The translations under genes and the position numbers were made by a program. Under the pieces are notes generated by a model that was given only the letters and a program-made list of their open reading frames with translations, did not search any database and was not told where the DNA came from. A DNA stretch of 37,235 nucleotides from JBBRWO01 sp964388455 (GTDB taxonomy: Bacteria > Actinomycetota > Coriobacteriia > Anaerosomatales > JAAXUF01): assembly GCA_964388455.1 (NCBI GenBank), contig CAYMAN010000021.1, positions 1-37,235 on the forward strand. The letters are read 5' to 3'. Positions within the stretch are counted from its first letter, which is position 1; every line of letters begins with the position of its first letter. Below are positions 1 to 8,912 of this stretch, piece by piece.

Positions 1-233
1 GCTCGAGACCACGTGACTCGTCGACCATGTCCATCCCCCTGCTGCTCGGCATGCGATGCGTGCTCCGGCACATCGGAGCCGCCACACGGAGTATATCGCA
101 GCGGACGAGCGGCGCCCGAGCGAGCCGCATCCGCCTTATGGTTCGGTTGCGGCGGGGGCGAACGACCTGCTCGGCTATACTGCGAGACACCGAGAGTGGT
201 GCTTCGCACCGTGCCTGAACCGGAGGGTCGATC

Positions 234-1517
234 ATGCTTGACGCACGCTTCGTCCGAGAGAATCCCGATGCCGTTGCAACCGCAATGGCGAACCGGCGCT
301 CGTCGTGGGACCTCGACGCGTTCATGCGACTCGACGTGGAGCGCCGCCGGCTCATCGCCGAGGTCGAGGCGCTGCAGATGCAGCGCAACGAGTCCTCGCG
401 CGTGATCGGCGCGCTGATGAAGGACGGCAAGCAGGCCGAGGCCGAGGCCGCCAAGGACGCTGTGCGCGAGGGTAACGAGCGCATCGCGGTGCTCGAGGCA
501 GAGCTCGCAACCGTCGACGCCGACACCCAGATGCTGCTGCTCACCGCTCCAAACATCCCGGACGCCGCCGTGCCCGTGGGCTGCGACGAGGACGACAACC
601 TCGAGGTCGCGAAGTGGGGCACGCCCCGCGAGTTCGACTTCGAGCCCGTGCCTCACTGGGACCTCGGTCCCGCGCTGGGCATCATCGACTTCGAGCGCGC
701 CGTGAAGCTCGCCGAGAGCCGCTTCGTGCTCCTGGGAGGCATGGGCGCCAAGCTCGAGCGCGCGCTCATCAACTTCATGCTCGACACGCACAGCGCCGCC
801 GGCTACCGCGAGTGGTGGACGCCTGTGCTCGCCAACGCCGACACAATGACCGGCACCGGCCAGCTCCCCAAGTTCGAAGAGGACCTGTACAAGACCGCCG
901 AGGGCCTCTACCTGATCCCCACGGCCGAGGTAATGCTCACCAACATCCACCGCGACGAGGTCCTCGACGCCGAGAAGCTCCCGCTGCACTACACCGCGTT
1001 CACGCCGTGCTTCCGCGAAGAGGCCGGTTCCGCTGGCCGAGACACCCGCGGCATGATCCGCGTTCACCAGTTCGACAAGGTCGAGCTCGTGAAGTTCTCC
1101 AAGCCCGAGGACTCGATGGCCGAGCTCGACGGCATGCTGGCCAACGCGTGCCGCATTCTTGAGCTGCTCGAGCTGCCGTATCGCGTCATCGTGCTGTGCA
1201 CCGGCGACATGGGCTTCGGCGCGGCCAAGACCTACGACATCGAGGTCTGGCTCCCCAGCTACAACGCGTACAAGGAGATTTCGAGCTGCAGCAACTGCGG
1301 CGACTTCCAGGCGCGCCGCGCGAGCATCAAGTACCGCTCGGCGAGCGAGTTCAAGGGCACGCGACTGGTGCACACGCTCAACGGCTCCGGACTCGCCGTG
1401 GGCCGCACGCTCGCAGCGCTGCTCGAGAACTACCAGCAGGCGGACGGCAGTGTCGTGATTCCCGAGGTGCTGCGCCCGTATCTGGGCGGCGCGGAAGTGG
1501 TCACCGCCGAGTTGTAG
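234..1517 (+). CDS. serS: Seryl-tRNA synthetase
   Basis: This cytoplasmic class II synthetase charges tRNA-Ser with serine using ATP. The 427-residue length is normal for bacterial SerRS. The N-terminus opens in the family manner (MLDARFVREN), and a charged helical arm covers about residues 30-105, the coiled coil that reads the long variable arm of tRNA-Ser. Motif 2 is visible as F260-R-E-E-A-G-S and motif 3 as G386-L-A-V-G-R-T. The ATG is preceded by GGAGGG at 222-227 with six-base spacing. A TATACT at 176-181 could be the -10 box, but I see no good -35. Three tRNA-Ser genes lie elsewhere in this window. The gene is intact and the assignment secure. Confidence 0.98.
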   Translation: MLDARFVRENPDAVATAMANRRSSWDLDAFMRLDVERRRLIAEVEALQMQRNESSRVIGALMKDGKQAEAEAAKDAVREGNERIAVLEAELATVDADTQMLLLTAPNIPDAAVPVGCDEDDNLEVAKWGTPREFDFEPVPHWDLGPALGIIDFERAVKLAESRFVLLGGMGAKLERALINFMLDTHSAAGYREWWTPVLANADTMTGTGQLPKFEEDLYKTAEGLYLIPTAEVMLTNIHRDEVLDAEKLPLHYTAFTPCFREEAGSAGRDTRGMIRVHQFDKVELVKFSKPEDSMAELDGMLANACRILELLELPYRVIVLCTGDMGFGAAKTYDIEVWLPSYNAYKEISSCSNCGDFQARRASIKYRSASEFKGTRLVHTLNGSGLAVGRTLAALLENYQQADGSVVIPEVLRPYLGGAEVVTAEL

Positions 1518-1555
1518 GACCCGCGCGTGGAGGTGCCCCAGCGGCGCGGCGCGGC

Positions 1556-1948
1556 CTACTCGGCTGGGTCGTCGGTGCGGGTCATGACTGCCGTGACGAG
1601 GATCGCATTCTCGGCATCGCCGTGGATGATCGGACGTCCGGTGACGATCGCGTAGCGCGTGATGCCGTCGAGGCCTACCAGCTTCACGGGGACGTCGGTG
1701 ATGACGTGGCCTCGTTCCATCACGATGCGCCTGCGAGTCGCGCCGGCCTCAACACCGTCAGGGTGGACAATCTCTGAGATGGGCCGCCCTTTGAGCTCTG
1801 CGCTGCTTCGCGCGCCGAGTGCCTGCGCGGCGACACAGTTGGCAAAGAGCACGTGCTGCTGATCGTGTATGAGGATCGGCCACGGCAGTTCATCGAGCGC
1901 GGCCTCATGAAGCGACCGAGTGCCGGAATAGAGCTCGTCTTCAGACAC
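1556..1948 (-). CDS. Single-domain PAS protein
   Basis: This is a 130-residue soluble protein made almost entirely of one PAS domain. It has the usual opening (a predicted helix, then PWPILIHDQQHVLFAN, residues about 22-37), a central helical part and a C-terminal strand pair (ITRYAIVTGRPI). PAS domains bind small ligands or mediate protein contacts. No kinase, cyclase or DNA-binding part is attached, so it may work as an adaptor or sensor subunit. The start is a GTG at 1946-1948 with an AGGG-type ribosome site just upstream. It lies downstream of the amidohydrolase on the same strand after 114 bases and converges on serS with a 38-base gap. Ligand and partner are unknown. Confidence 0.75.
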   Translation of the reverse strand: MSEDELYSGTRSLHEAALDELPWPILIHDQQHVLFANCVAAQALGARSSAELKGRPISEIVHPDGVEAGATRRRIVMERGHVITDVPVKLVGLDGITRYAIVTGRPIIHGDAENAILVTAVMTRTDDPAE

Positions 1949-2062
1949 GGTTCCATCCCTTGTGTGCCAGGTTGCAGGTGCCTTTCAGTTTACACATCAC
2001 GGGACGTCCGAGCCCGACTGGTCCGCAAGCCCCGGCGTGTCACCGTCTGGAAGGCGGTGGGG

Positions 2063-2863
2063 CTACAGCCCGAGCAACTTCTCGGCGGTTTCACCGAGGA
2101 TCGCTTCGACGGCGCTCTCGGCCAGTGGCAGTCGGCGGATCCAGGCGATCTCCGCTGAGGGATCGGTCCAGGGCCCATCGCTACCGAATACGATCCTTTC
2201 AGGACCATGTACGCGCACCATCTCGCAGAAGTCGGCGTCGGGGAGATGTCCGAGGGTGTAGGCGGTGTCGAAGTACACGTCCTTGCCCACGAGCTTCTCG
2301 GCGACCTCGTGCCAGACTCGGTAGCCGCCCATGTGTGCGAGGCAGACGCGGAGTGCAGGAAACGCCGAGAGGATCGCGGCGAAGCTGTCGGGCGTGCCGT
2401 GGAGCGTGTCGTGGACCTCGTCGGCGCCTGCGTGGAAGAAGACGGTCATGTCGTGTGCGATCGCGGCCTCGTAGAGAGCTGCCAGGCGTGGCTCGTCGGG
2501 TGCGAACGACTGGTGTTCGGGATGCAGCTTGAAGCCGCGGAGTCCGAGCGACGCCATGCGCGCGATCTCCTCTGCGGGACGCTCCAGATCGGGGTGCATC
2601 GCGCCGAAGGGGATGACACGCGATGCGGCGGGGCCGGACGCGATCGAGGCCGCCCAGTCGTTGATGCTCCGCACCTGAGCGGGCTTGGTCGCGACCGGCT
2701 GGATTACCGACGCGTCGACGCCGGAGGTGGCCATCGAGCCGAGGAGGCCATCGACGGTGCCGTCGTAGAACGGAACCAGCATGCCGAGCCGCTCCAGCGT
2801 CGCGATGGCGGCCGGCGCGACCGCGTCTGGCCAGACATGGATGTGGATATCGATGATGCGCAT
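2063..2863 (-). CDS. Amidohydrolase-2 family metal-dependent hydrolase
   Basis: This 266-residue TIM-barrel hydrolase resembles the amidohydrolase_2 family, which includes decarboxylases and lactonases acting on cyclic or aromatic acids. The metal-site signatures are in order: H7-x-H9 near the N-terminus, F111-K-L-H-P at the strand carrying the mid-barrel ligand, H144, H177 and a late D229 in FGSDGP. All expected ligands are present, so it should be active, but the substrate cannot be read from sequence. The ATG follows an AAGGAG ribosome site. It diverges from the zwf-gnd fusion gene with only 72 bases between the starts, so the two promoters must share that gap. An imperfect GC-rich hairpin at 2028-2064 may end this transcript. 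Confidence 0.85.
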   Translation of the reverse strand: MRIIDIHIHVWPDAVAPAAIATLERLGMLVPFYDGTVDGLLGSMATSGVDASVIQPVATKPAQVRSINDWAASIASGPAASRVIPFGAMHPDLERPAEEIARMASLGLRGFKLHPEHQSFAPDEPRLAALYEAAIAHDMTVFFHAGADEVHDTLHGTPDSFAAILSAFPALRVCLAHMGGYRVWHEVAEKLVGKDVYFDTAYTLGHLPDADFCEMVRVHGPERIVFGSDGPWTDPSAEIAWIRRLPLAESAVEAILGETAEKLLGL

Positions 2864-2935
2864 GTTTGAGGGCTCCTTCTGCGCCGTGTTGGGAATCCTC
2901 TCTAAGCGTACCGCTTCTTCCCTGGGAGACCCCTG

Positions 2936-5326
2936 ATGTCAGACAACAGTATCTCGGCCCCGACCATCCTCGTCGTCTTTGGCGCAACGGGGGATCTCAT
3001 GGCTCGCAAGGTCGTGCCGTCGTTGTTCTACCTGCGTGGCAAGGGCCTGCTTCCCGACCAGCTCTGCGTGCTCGGCTTCGGCCGCCGCGAGTGGGAGGAT
3101 GCCGAGCTCCGGGCACACGTCCGCAGCATCCTTGCCGAGAAGGCACCGGATGCGCCGGCCGACGATGTGGAGGAGTTCCTGCTCCTCTTCCGCTACCAGC
3201 GCGGCGAGTTCCACGAGCCTGCCGACTACGCGGCGACAGTCACGCGTCTCGCCGGCATCCAAGACGAGTGGGGTATCTGCGCCAACAAGCTGTTCTATCT
3301 CGCGGTTCCGCCCGTGCACTACGAGACGATCTTCCGGCAGCTCGCCGGCAGCGGCCTCACTGTCGCGTGCAGCGAGACCGACGGCTGGACGCGGGTGCTG
3401 GTGGAGAAGCCGTTCGGCGACGACCAGGACACCGCTCGAGCGCTCGACACGCTGCTCGGCTCGCTCTTCCGCGAGGAGCAGATCTACCGCATCGATCACT
3501 ACCTCGCCAAGGAGATGCTCCAAGGCATCATGAACTTCCGCTTCACCAACAACCTCTTCGAGACCGAGTGGAACCGCTCAGCGATCGAATCGATCGACAT
3601 CACGCTGCTCGAGTCCATCGGCGCCGAGAAGCGTGGCGCGTTCTACGACAACGTGGGTGCCCTGCGCGACGTCGGCCAGAACCATCTGCTCCAGATGCTC
3701 GCGCTCATCGCGATGGACCAGCCGCTCTCCTCCAAGGCCGACGATGTCCGAGACGCCCGCGCTGCCCTCATCGAGGCTCTCACGCCGATGACGCCCGGTG
3801 AGGTGGCGCTGTCGACGTTTCGCGCGCAGCACGAAGGCTTCCGCGATATCGAGGGTGTCGATCCGGAATCGGAGACCGAGACGTACTTCCGGCTGCGAAC
3901 GGTCCTTGGCGGTCCGCGCTGGTCAGGCGTGCCGGTCACCATGCAGGCCGGCAAGCGCATGGGCGACGCGCGCAAGAGCATCACCGTGAACTTCCGACGC
4001 CCGGTGCGGTGTCTGTGCGAGGCCGACGAACGCCTCACCAACAAGGTCATCTTCTCGCTCGAGCCCTCCGACGGCATAGACATTGTGTTCTTCGCCAAGA
4101 AGCCGGGCTTTGACGACGAGGTGGAGGAGCGCTCCTTCAGCTTCTTCCTCTACGAGAAGTCCGAGAAGGCGCAGTACGTCGAGGAGTACGGCAAGCTCAT
4201 GTTCGACGCGATGCGCGGTGACCAGACGCTCTTCGTATCGACGCGTGAGATCGACGCGGGGTGGCGTTTCATCGACCCGATCTGCGATGGCTGGGCCGCG
4301 GGGCTCGTTCCGCTGGCGAGCTACGCCCCCAACTCAGACGACGTGGTCGCCGTAGCCGAGACGGAGCTGCACGCCCGCGAGCGATTCCGCCAGGTGGGCA
4401 TCTGCGGCCTCGGCAAGATGGGAGCGGGTCTGGCGCGCAACTTTCTCGATCACGGCTGGCTGGTCTCCGGCTGGAACCGCCACCACGACGTGGCGACGGG
4501 TATGGCCGCCGAGGGGCTCACGGCAGCCGGCTCGCTGCAGGAACTGGTTGCGTCACTCGAGCCGCCCCGTGCGGTGTGGGTGATGGTGCCGGCAGGCGCC
4601 CCGGTCGACGCGCTGCTCTTTGGCGACGGTTCTGTGGGTTCGGTCGGACTGGCAGACCTTCTCGCGCTCGGTGACGTCATCATCGACGGCGGCAACTCCG
4701 AGTATCTGCACGCTCCACCTCGCGCCGAGCGCCTCGCCGAGAACGGCATCCGCTACCTCGACTGCGGCACCAGTGGCGGCCCCGACGGCGCCCGCAACGG
4801 CGCCTGTCTCATGATCGGCGGCGACCGCGAGGTGTTCGAGTCGCTCGAGCCGATGTTCGCCGACGTCGCAGTCGCTGGCGGCTACCGATTCTTCCCCGGC
4901 CACGGCGCGGGGCACTTCGTGAAGATGGTCCACAACGGCATCGAGTACGGCATGATGCAGGCAATCGCCGAGGGATTCGCGGTCATGCACGCCGCTCCGT
5001 TCGACCTCGACCTGGCCGAGGTGACCGACATCTATCAGCACGGCAGCGTCGTCGAGTCGCGACTCGTCGGGTGGCTCGGCGAAGGGTATGTGCAGCTGGG
5101 CAACGACCTTGAGGGCGCGAGTGGCGTTGTCGGGCATTCCGGCGAGGGCGAGTGGACGATCCGTGCCGCCGAGGCTCTCGGCGTGCCGACGCCCGTCATC
5201 ACCGACTCGCTGCGTGTGCGAGTGGAGACCGAGACGGCGCCGACCTACACCGGTCAGGCGCTGACCGCGATGCGCAATGCGTTTGGCGGCCACGGGTTGG
5301 GCCCCGGCGGCGGGCCGAGACGCTAG
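2936..5326 (+). CDS. Fused glucose-6-phosphate dehydrogenase / 6-phosphogluconate dehydrogenase
   Basis: One 796-residue frame holds two complete pentose-phosphate enzymes. Residues 1 to about 482 are G6PD (zwf-like): the nucleotide-binding G16-A-T-G-D-L near the start and the active-site signature R185-I-D-H-Y-L-A-K-E with catalytic His188. Residues about 486-796 are a short-type 6PGDH (gnd-like): Rossmann motif G491-L-G-K-M-G, the GTSGGP...ARNG loop and the HFVKMVHNGIEYG active-site helix. Together they would catalyse the first and third steps of the oxidative branch and make two NAD(P)H per glucose-6-phosphate. The lactonase step is not encoded here. There is no stop or frame change at the junction, and both halves have normal length. 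A GGGAG ribosome site sits at 2924-2928. The coenzyme used by each half is unknown. Confidence 0.93.
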   Translation: MSDNSISAPTILVVFGATGDLMARKVVPSLFYLRGKGLLPDQLCVLGFGRREWEDAELRAHVRSILAEKAPDAPADDVEEFLLLFRYQRGEFHEPADYAATVTRLAGIQDEWGICANKLFYLAVPPVHYETIFRQLAGSGLTVACSETDGWTRVLVEKPFGDDQDTARALDTLLGSLFREEQIYRIDHYLAKEMLQGIMNFRFTNNLFETEWNRSAIESIDITLLESIGAEKRGAFYDNVGALRDVGQNHLLQMLALIAMDQPLSSKADDVRDARAALIEALTPMTPGEVALSTFRAQHEGFRDIEGVDPESETETYFRLRTVLGGPRWSGVPVTMQAGKRMGDARKSITVNFRRPVRCLCEADERLTNKVIFSLEPSDGIDIVFFAKKPGFDDEVEERSFSFFLYEKSEKAQYVEEYGKLMFDAMRGDQTLFVSTREIDAGWRFIDPICDGWAAGLVPLASYAPNSDDVVAVAETELHARERFRQVGICGLGKMGAGLARNFLDHGWLVSGWNRHHDVATGMAAEGLTAAGSLQELVASLEPPRAVWVMVPAGAPVDALLFGDGSVGSVGLADLLALGDVIIDGGNSEYLHAPPRAERLAENGIRYLDCGTSGGPDGARNGACLMIGGDREVFESLEPMFADVAVAGGYRFFPGHGAGHFVKMVHNGIEYGMMQAIAEGFAVMHAAPFDLDLAEVTDIYQHGSVVESRLVGWLGEGYVQLGNDLEGASGVVGHSGEGEWTIRAAEALGVPTPVITDSLRVRVETETAPTYTGQALTAMRNAFGGHGLGPGGGPRR

Positions 5327-5345
5327 GGGTTGCCGACGCTCGCAA

Positions 5346-6089
5346 TCACTTCAGCTCGAAGGTCACGATCACGCTGGAGTTCACGTCGAGCTGACCGGGG
5401 TTGATCGGAACATCGGCGCGCTTCATGCCTGCGGCGCTGTCTGCGAACGCCATGGGGTACGGCTGCACAGGGGCGACGCCGGAGTCGGTCATCGTCAGGA
5501 CTTTGCCGACGGACTTGTCGGCGGCCTTCGCCATCGCTTCTGCATTGCGACGGGCGTCGGCGACGGCCTTCTCGATTGCAGCCGCCGTCTGGGGGGAGTC
5601 CTCGCCGAGCCCGAAGCTGGGGCCGTTCATCGTGTTGGCGCCAGCGTCGTTGCCCGCATTGATGACCTTGCCGAGTGTGGTCAGGTCGCGAACTTTGACG
5701 GTTACGTTGATGGAAGCGTCGTAGCCCGAGATGACCGTCTTGCCGTTGGTATAGTTCGACTGCGGGTAGAGGCTCACGTTCTGTGTCTGGATGTCCTTCT
5801 CGGCGACGCCTGCCTTCTTGAGTGCGGCGACGATCTTGGCGGCGGCCTTCGAGGTCTCGTTGAGCAGAGCCTTGGGATCGGATCCGTTCTTGGAGATGCC
5901 GAACGACATCGTCGCTTCATCCGGAGCGGCCTGAATTGTGCCCGAGCCGGAGGCCGTGACGGTATTTGGGGTACCGACTGTGCTCCCGGTGGGCTGCTGT
6001 CCGCTGCACCCGGTTAGGGCGATCACGGCGACCACCGCCGCGACGAGTACAAGGGATGACGCGAAGCGGCGAGATCGACGAATGCTCAT
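5346..6089 (-). CDS. SIMPL (DUF541) domain lipoprotein
   Basis: This 247-residue exported protein has an Arg-rich signal peptide and a lipobox ending L-T-G-C28, so it should be lipid-anchored on the outer face of the membrane. After a Ser/Thr-rich spacer the rest matches the SIMPL/DUF541 domain: an opening ASGSGTIQAAPDEA, a helix rich in Lys and Ala, the LYPQSNY strand and a final VNSSVIVTFELK strand. The molecular role of this family is poorly defined; some members are linked to stress resistance. I chose the ATG at 6087-6089 because GGAGG at 6096-6100 is well placed and the signal peptide then starts normally; an in-frame ATG 48 bases upstream would add an unlikely extension. It converges on the zwf-gnd fusion. 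Confidence 0.88.
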   Translation of the reverse strand: MSIRRSRRFASSLVLVAAVVAVIALTGCSGQQPTGSTVGTPNTVTASGSGTIQAAPDEATMSFGISKNGSDPKALLNETSKAAAKIVAALKKAGVAEKDIQTQNVSLYPQSNYTNGKTVISGYDASINVTVKVRDLTTLGKVINAGNDAGANTMNGPSFGLGEDSPQTAAAIEKAVADARRNAEAMAKAADKSVGKVLTMTDSGVAPVQPYPMAFADSAAGMKRADVPINPGQLDVNSSVIVTFELK

Positions 6090-6167
6090 GAGGTTCCTCC
6101 AGATGGACGCTTGCCGTACCAGGGTTTCTCCTGTCATACCCTCAGACGCAACCGAGGGCGAAAGGGT

Positions 6168-7298
6168 TCACGGTGCCGCAGGAAGCGTGAAGCAGAATGT
6201 GGTACCCGACGGGCCTGATGAGTCGACCCAGATGGTCCCCCCGAAGTGCTCGATGACTCGCAGACACTCCGCAAGCCCGATTCCGGTGCCGGGGTAGGCG
6301 CTCTGCGCATTCAGTCGACGGAAGACCTCGAACACCTCTGTGAAGTATTCGGGATCGATACCGATGCCATTGTCGGACACCGAGAACTTCCACATCGAAC
6401 CCGCTGGTTTCGCACTCACGTGTATTCGCGGCGACTCACCCGGACGCACAAACTTCATGGCGTTGCTGATCAGGTTCTGGAACACACGCATGAGTCGAAT
6501 CTCTTCAGCCAGAACAGTGGGCAAATCGTCGATGGTGACCTCCGCACCAGCCTCGGACGTCTGAGCCCCGAGATTAGCGAGCGCTTGCTCGGCGGTGCGC
6601 GCAGCGGCGACAGGATTCGGCGGTGTAAGCTCCGTTGTCACACGCGAGTAAGCGAGCAGGTCCTCCAGCAGGTGAGACATTCGGGACGCGCCATCCACGA
6701 TGAACTCGATGAAGTCATCGGCATCGGAATCCAGCTGGCCGGCATAGCGACTCTTCAGCAAATGGCTGTACATCGACATCATGCGTAACGGCGCCTGCAG
6801 GTCATGCGAAGCCACGAACGCGAACCGTTCAAGATCCTCGTTTGATCGCTTGAGTTCGCGCATCGTGATATGCAGTTGCCGCTGGGTCTCGTGTATGCGC
6901 AGAAACGCATCGATGCGCGCCAAGAACTCCTTGCGGGCCAGTGGACGCGCCATGTATCCGTCAGCCAGACCCAGATTGAGTCCCACGGCCTGATCGTCGG
7001 CGCTGGTGCGTTGGCCGGACAGCAGGATGATGAATATCCCTTCGAGCGAGGGGTCCTCTTTGAGGCGTCTGGCAACATCGACGCCGTCGCCGTCGGGGAG
7101 ACAGACGTCGAGGAGTACGAGCGTGGGGCGGTGCTCTGCCGCAAGCGAGAGTGCCTCTGCCGCCGACGCTCCGACGACGGTGGAATACCCGGCCGACCTC
7201 ACCGTCAACGCTGTTGTTTCGAGTATCTCGGGATTGTCGTCGATGATGAGAATCGTCACGTCTGTGCGCTGCGGTGCTGCGCTCGCCTGCGGGATCAT
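6168..7298 (-). CDS. Receiver-histidine kinase hybrid
   Basis: This 376-residue cytoplasmic protein has an N-terminal receiver domain and a C-terminal transmitter. The receiver (about residues 14-128) has the acidic pair in ILIIDD, phospho-acceptor D64 in LLDVCLPD and the Ser of LLSGQ, but the near-invariant Lys before Pro is Arg (GYMARP). A short coiled segment leads to the kinase: FVASHDLQAPL with H165, an N-box (NLISNAMKF), SDNGIGIDP and GTGIGL. The dimerisation helices match the phytochrome-like kinase subgroup. It is the last gene of the four-gene cobalamin-sensor operon; its ATG lies four bases past the stop of the preceding gene. It could be the phosphate acceptor from the upstream kinase and pass the signal on. 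No DNA-binding regulator lies nearby. Confidence 0.9.
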   Translation of the reverse strand: MIPQASAAPQRTDVTILIIDDNPEILETTALTVRSAGYSTVVGASAAEALSLAAEHRPTLVLLDVCLPDGDGVDVARRLKEDPSLEGIFIILLSGQRTSADDQAVGLNLGLADGYMARPLARKEFLARIDAFLRIHETQRQLHITMRELKRSNEDLERFAFVASHDLQAPLRMMSMYSHLLKSRYAGQLDSDADDFIEFIVDGASRMSHLLEDLLAYSRVTTELTPPNPVAAARTAEQALANLGAQTSEAGAEVTIDDLPTVLAEEIRLMRVFQNLISNAMKFVRPGESPRIHVSAKPAGSMWKFSVSDNGIGIDPEYFTEVFEVFRRLNAQSAYPGTGIGLAECLRVIEHFGGTIWVDSSGPSGTTFCFTLPAAP

Positions 7299-7302
7299 CG
7301 CG

Positions 7303-7752
7303 TCACTCGCCTGCAATCTCGGTGTCGCTGTTGTCGGTGAACGAAGGGATGTTGTTGAGGAGCCAGTCGAAGAACGGATGCACGGCGGCAAACGTCTCCG
7401 GTGTCAGATCGCCGCGCAGTATCTCGACCGTCGTGTCGATGTTCGCCGGCCAGTAGCTGACGTGGAACCCATGCTGCCGGTATGTCCGGAACACCCAGCG
7501 CACCGTCTGCACGAACACGGCGGGATCGTAGTGGAGGAACAGGGACGCCATGAACCGCAGGAAGTTTCGGCTGTTGTTCTCCATCATCTCGCGGTTGTCG
7601 GCCCCGATGAGCCGGTCGAGGTCCGGTCGTGCGAGCATCCTGGCGGTCAGCTCAGCCGCAAGTGCATGCTGCTTCGCATCGAACTCCGTTGTCGCCGCGG
7701 CTGGTGGCTCTACAAGCCGTTCAGCCGAGCGGACAAGCTCCTCTTGGTTCAC
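7303..7752 (-). CDS. Uncharacterised helical protein in sensory operon
   Basis: I do not recognise this 149-residue soluble protein. It has no signal peptide or membrane span and is predicted mostly helical, with a central stretch rich in aromatic residues (NFLRFMASLFLHYD, then VRWVFRTYRQHGFHVSYWP) and a final FFDWLLNN helix. The size and helix content would fit a globin-like or RsbR-N-like sensory or adaptor domain, but that is only a suggestion; I see no haem-site signature. It is the third of four translationally linked genes. Its start overlaps the end of the PAS kinase by four bases (ATGA), and the hybrid kinase starts four bases after its stop. The position between two kinases argues for a role in signal transfer. 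Confidence 0.8.
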   Translation of the reverse strand: MNQEELVRSAERLVEPPAAATTEFDAKQHALAAELTARMLARPDLDRLIGADNREMMENNSRNFLRFMASLFLHYDPAVFVQTVRWVFRTYRQHGFHVSYWPANIDTTVEILRGDLTPETFAAVHPFFDWLLNNIPSFTDNSDTEIAGE

Positions 7753-8912
7753 GTGCTCACGCTCCTTGGTCTGTCTCCGCCGGACGGTGTGCCCATGCCC
7801 GAATCAGGCACGGTGAAACCAAACGTCGAGCCGTGGCCCTTCTCACTTTCGACTCGCAACCCTCCGCCGTGTGCCGCCACGATCTTCTGGGCGATCATCA
7901 AGCCGAGCCCGATACTACGTGAGCCGTCTGATTTTCGGTTCAGTGAGCCGCTGAAGGCGCGAAAGAGCTGATCGCGCTCAGTCCGATCCATGCCCTCACC
8001 CGTGTCGCATACCGAGAAGAACAGCGCCTCCCCCTCGCGGGCGCACGCGACGACCACCTGTCCGCCAATCGGCGAGTGTTCGATGGCGTTGCTGAGCAAG
8101 TTGATGAGCACCTGTACGAGCTTGGGTTCGTCTCCGGCCACGCGGGGGAGGTTGTCGGCGACGGCGGTACCCATCGTGACGTCGCGCTTGAGCGCTGTGG
8201 GCGCGATCGACTGCAATGCGGATTCGATCAGCCGTGGCACATCCAGATATGCGAGCTCGAGAGGGAACCTTCCGGCATCGATCAGACTCACATCGAGGAA
8301 CACGTCGATGAGTCCGGCCATCCGTTCGGTCGAGCGGATGATGGCATCCACATACGGACGATACGGCGCGGGCAGCGGCGGCTCGGCGTCCTCGTCCATC
8401 AGCTCCGCGTAACTCAGGATCAGGTGGACCGGATTGCGCAGGTCATGCGCAGCCATGCCGAGGAACTGGTTCTTCAGGGCATCGAGCCGCGCCAGCTGGG
8501 CGTTCTTCAGTTCCAGTTCGCGACTGAGCTGACCCAGTTCACGGTTGAGCGCAAGCAGCTCACCACGCAGGTATTCCTGCTCGGCACCGTCGGTCTGGCC
8601 GAACCAGAGCAGGCCGCCCTCGATCTCGGTCACCGTCACGTAGAGCGTCTGCGGTAGTCCCGCGCCGGTCACGACGTTGGTGAGTCGCGGCTCGGAGGTG
8701 ACCTCCCACCAGCGGCTCGGGAGTGCGGTCCGATCGAAGTCGACCACGATGTCGCTGGCCGAGAGCCCCGTGAGCGCTCTGCCCGTCAGTGATTCCGCAT
8801 ACGCGTTGGCGCGCAGGATCGTGCCGTCGCGAGTGAGCTCGAGGACGGCCACGTTGGCGGTCTCCTGCAGGTAGTTCCAGCCCAGATCGGTAAGGGTCGG
8901 ATCAGTCCGCAT
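7749..8912 (-). CDS. PAS-domain sensor histidine kinase
   Basis: This is a 387-residue soluble histidine kinase. Residues about 12-108 form a PAS domain (VAVLELTRDGTILRAN). A leucine-rich coiled coil (about 112-150) follows, then the dimerisation/phosphotransfer helices with FLGMAAHDLRNPV and H156. The ATPase domain has N275 in NLLSNAIEHS, D303 in DTGEGM and a GLGLMIA lid. There are no membrane spans, so it reads an internal signal. Its ATG overlaps the end of the cobalamin-binding gene by 11 bases, so the two are probably translationally coupled; the obvious inference is that it takes its input from that protein as well as from its own PAS domain. All catalytic residues are present. Confidence 0.93.
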   Translation of the reverse strand: MRTDPTLTDLGWNYLQETANVAVLELTRDGTILRANAYAESLTGRALTGLSASDIVVDFDRTALPSRWWEVTSEPRLTNVVTGAGLPQTLYVTVTEIEGGLLWFGQTDGAEQEYLRGELLALNRELGQLSRELELKNAQLARLDALKNQFLGMAAHDLRNPVHLILSYAELMDEDAEPPLPAPYRPYVDAIIRSTERMAGLIDVFLDVSLIDAGRFPLELAYLDVPRLIESALQSIAPTALKRDVTMGTAVADNLPRVAGDEPKLVQVLINLLSNAIEHSPIGGQVVVACAREGEALFFSVCDTGEGMDRTERDQLFRAFSGSLNRKSDGSRSIGLGLMIAQKIVAAHGGGLRVESEKGHGSTFGFTVPDSGMGTPSGGDRPRSVST

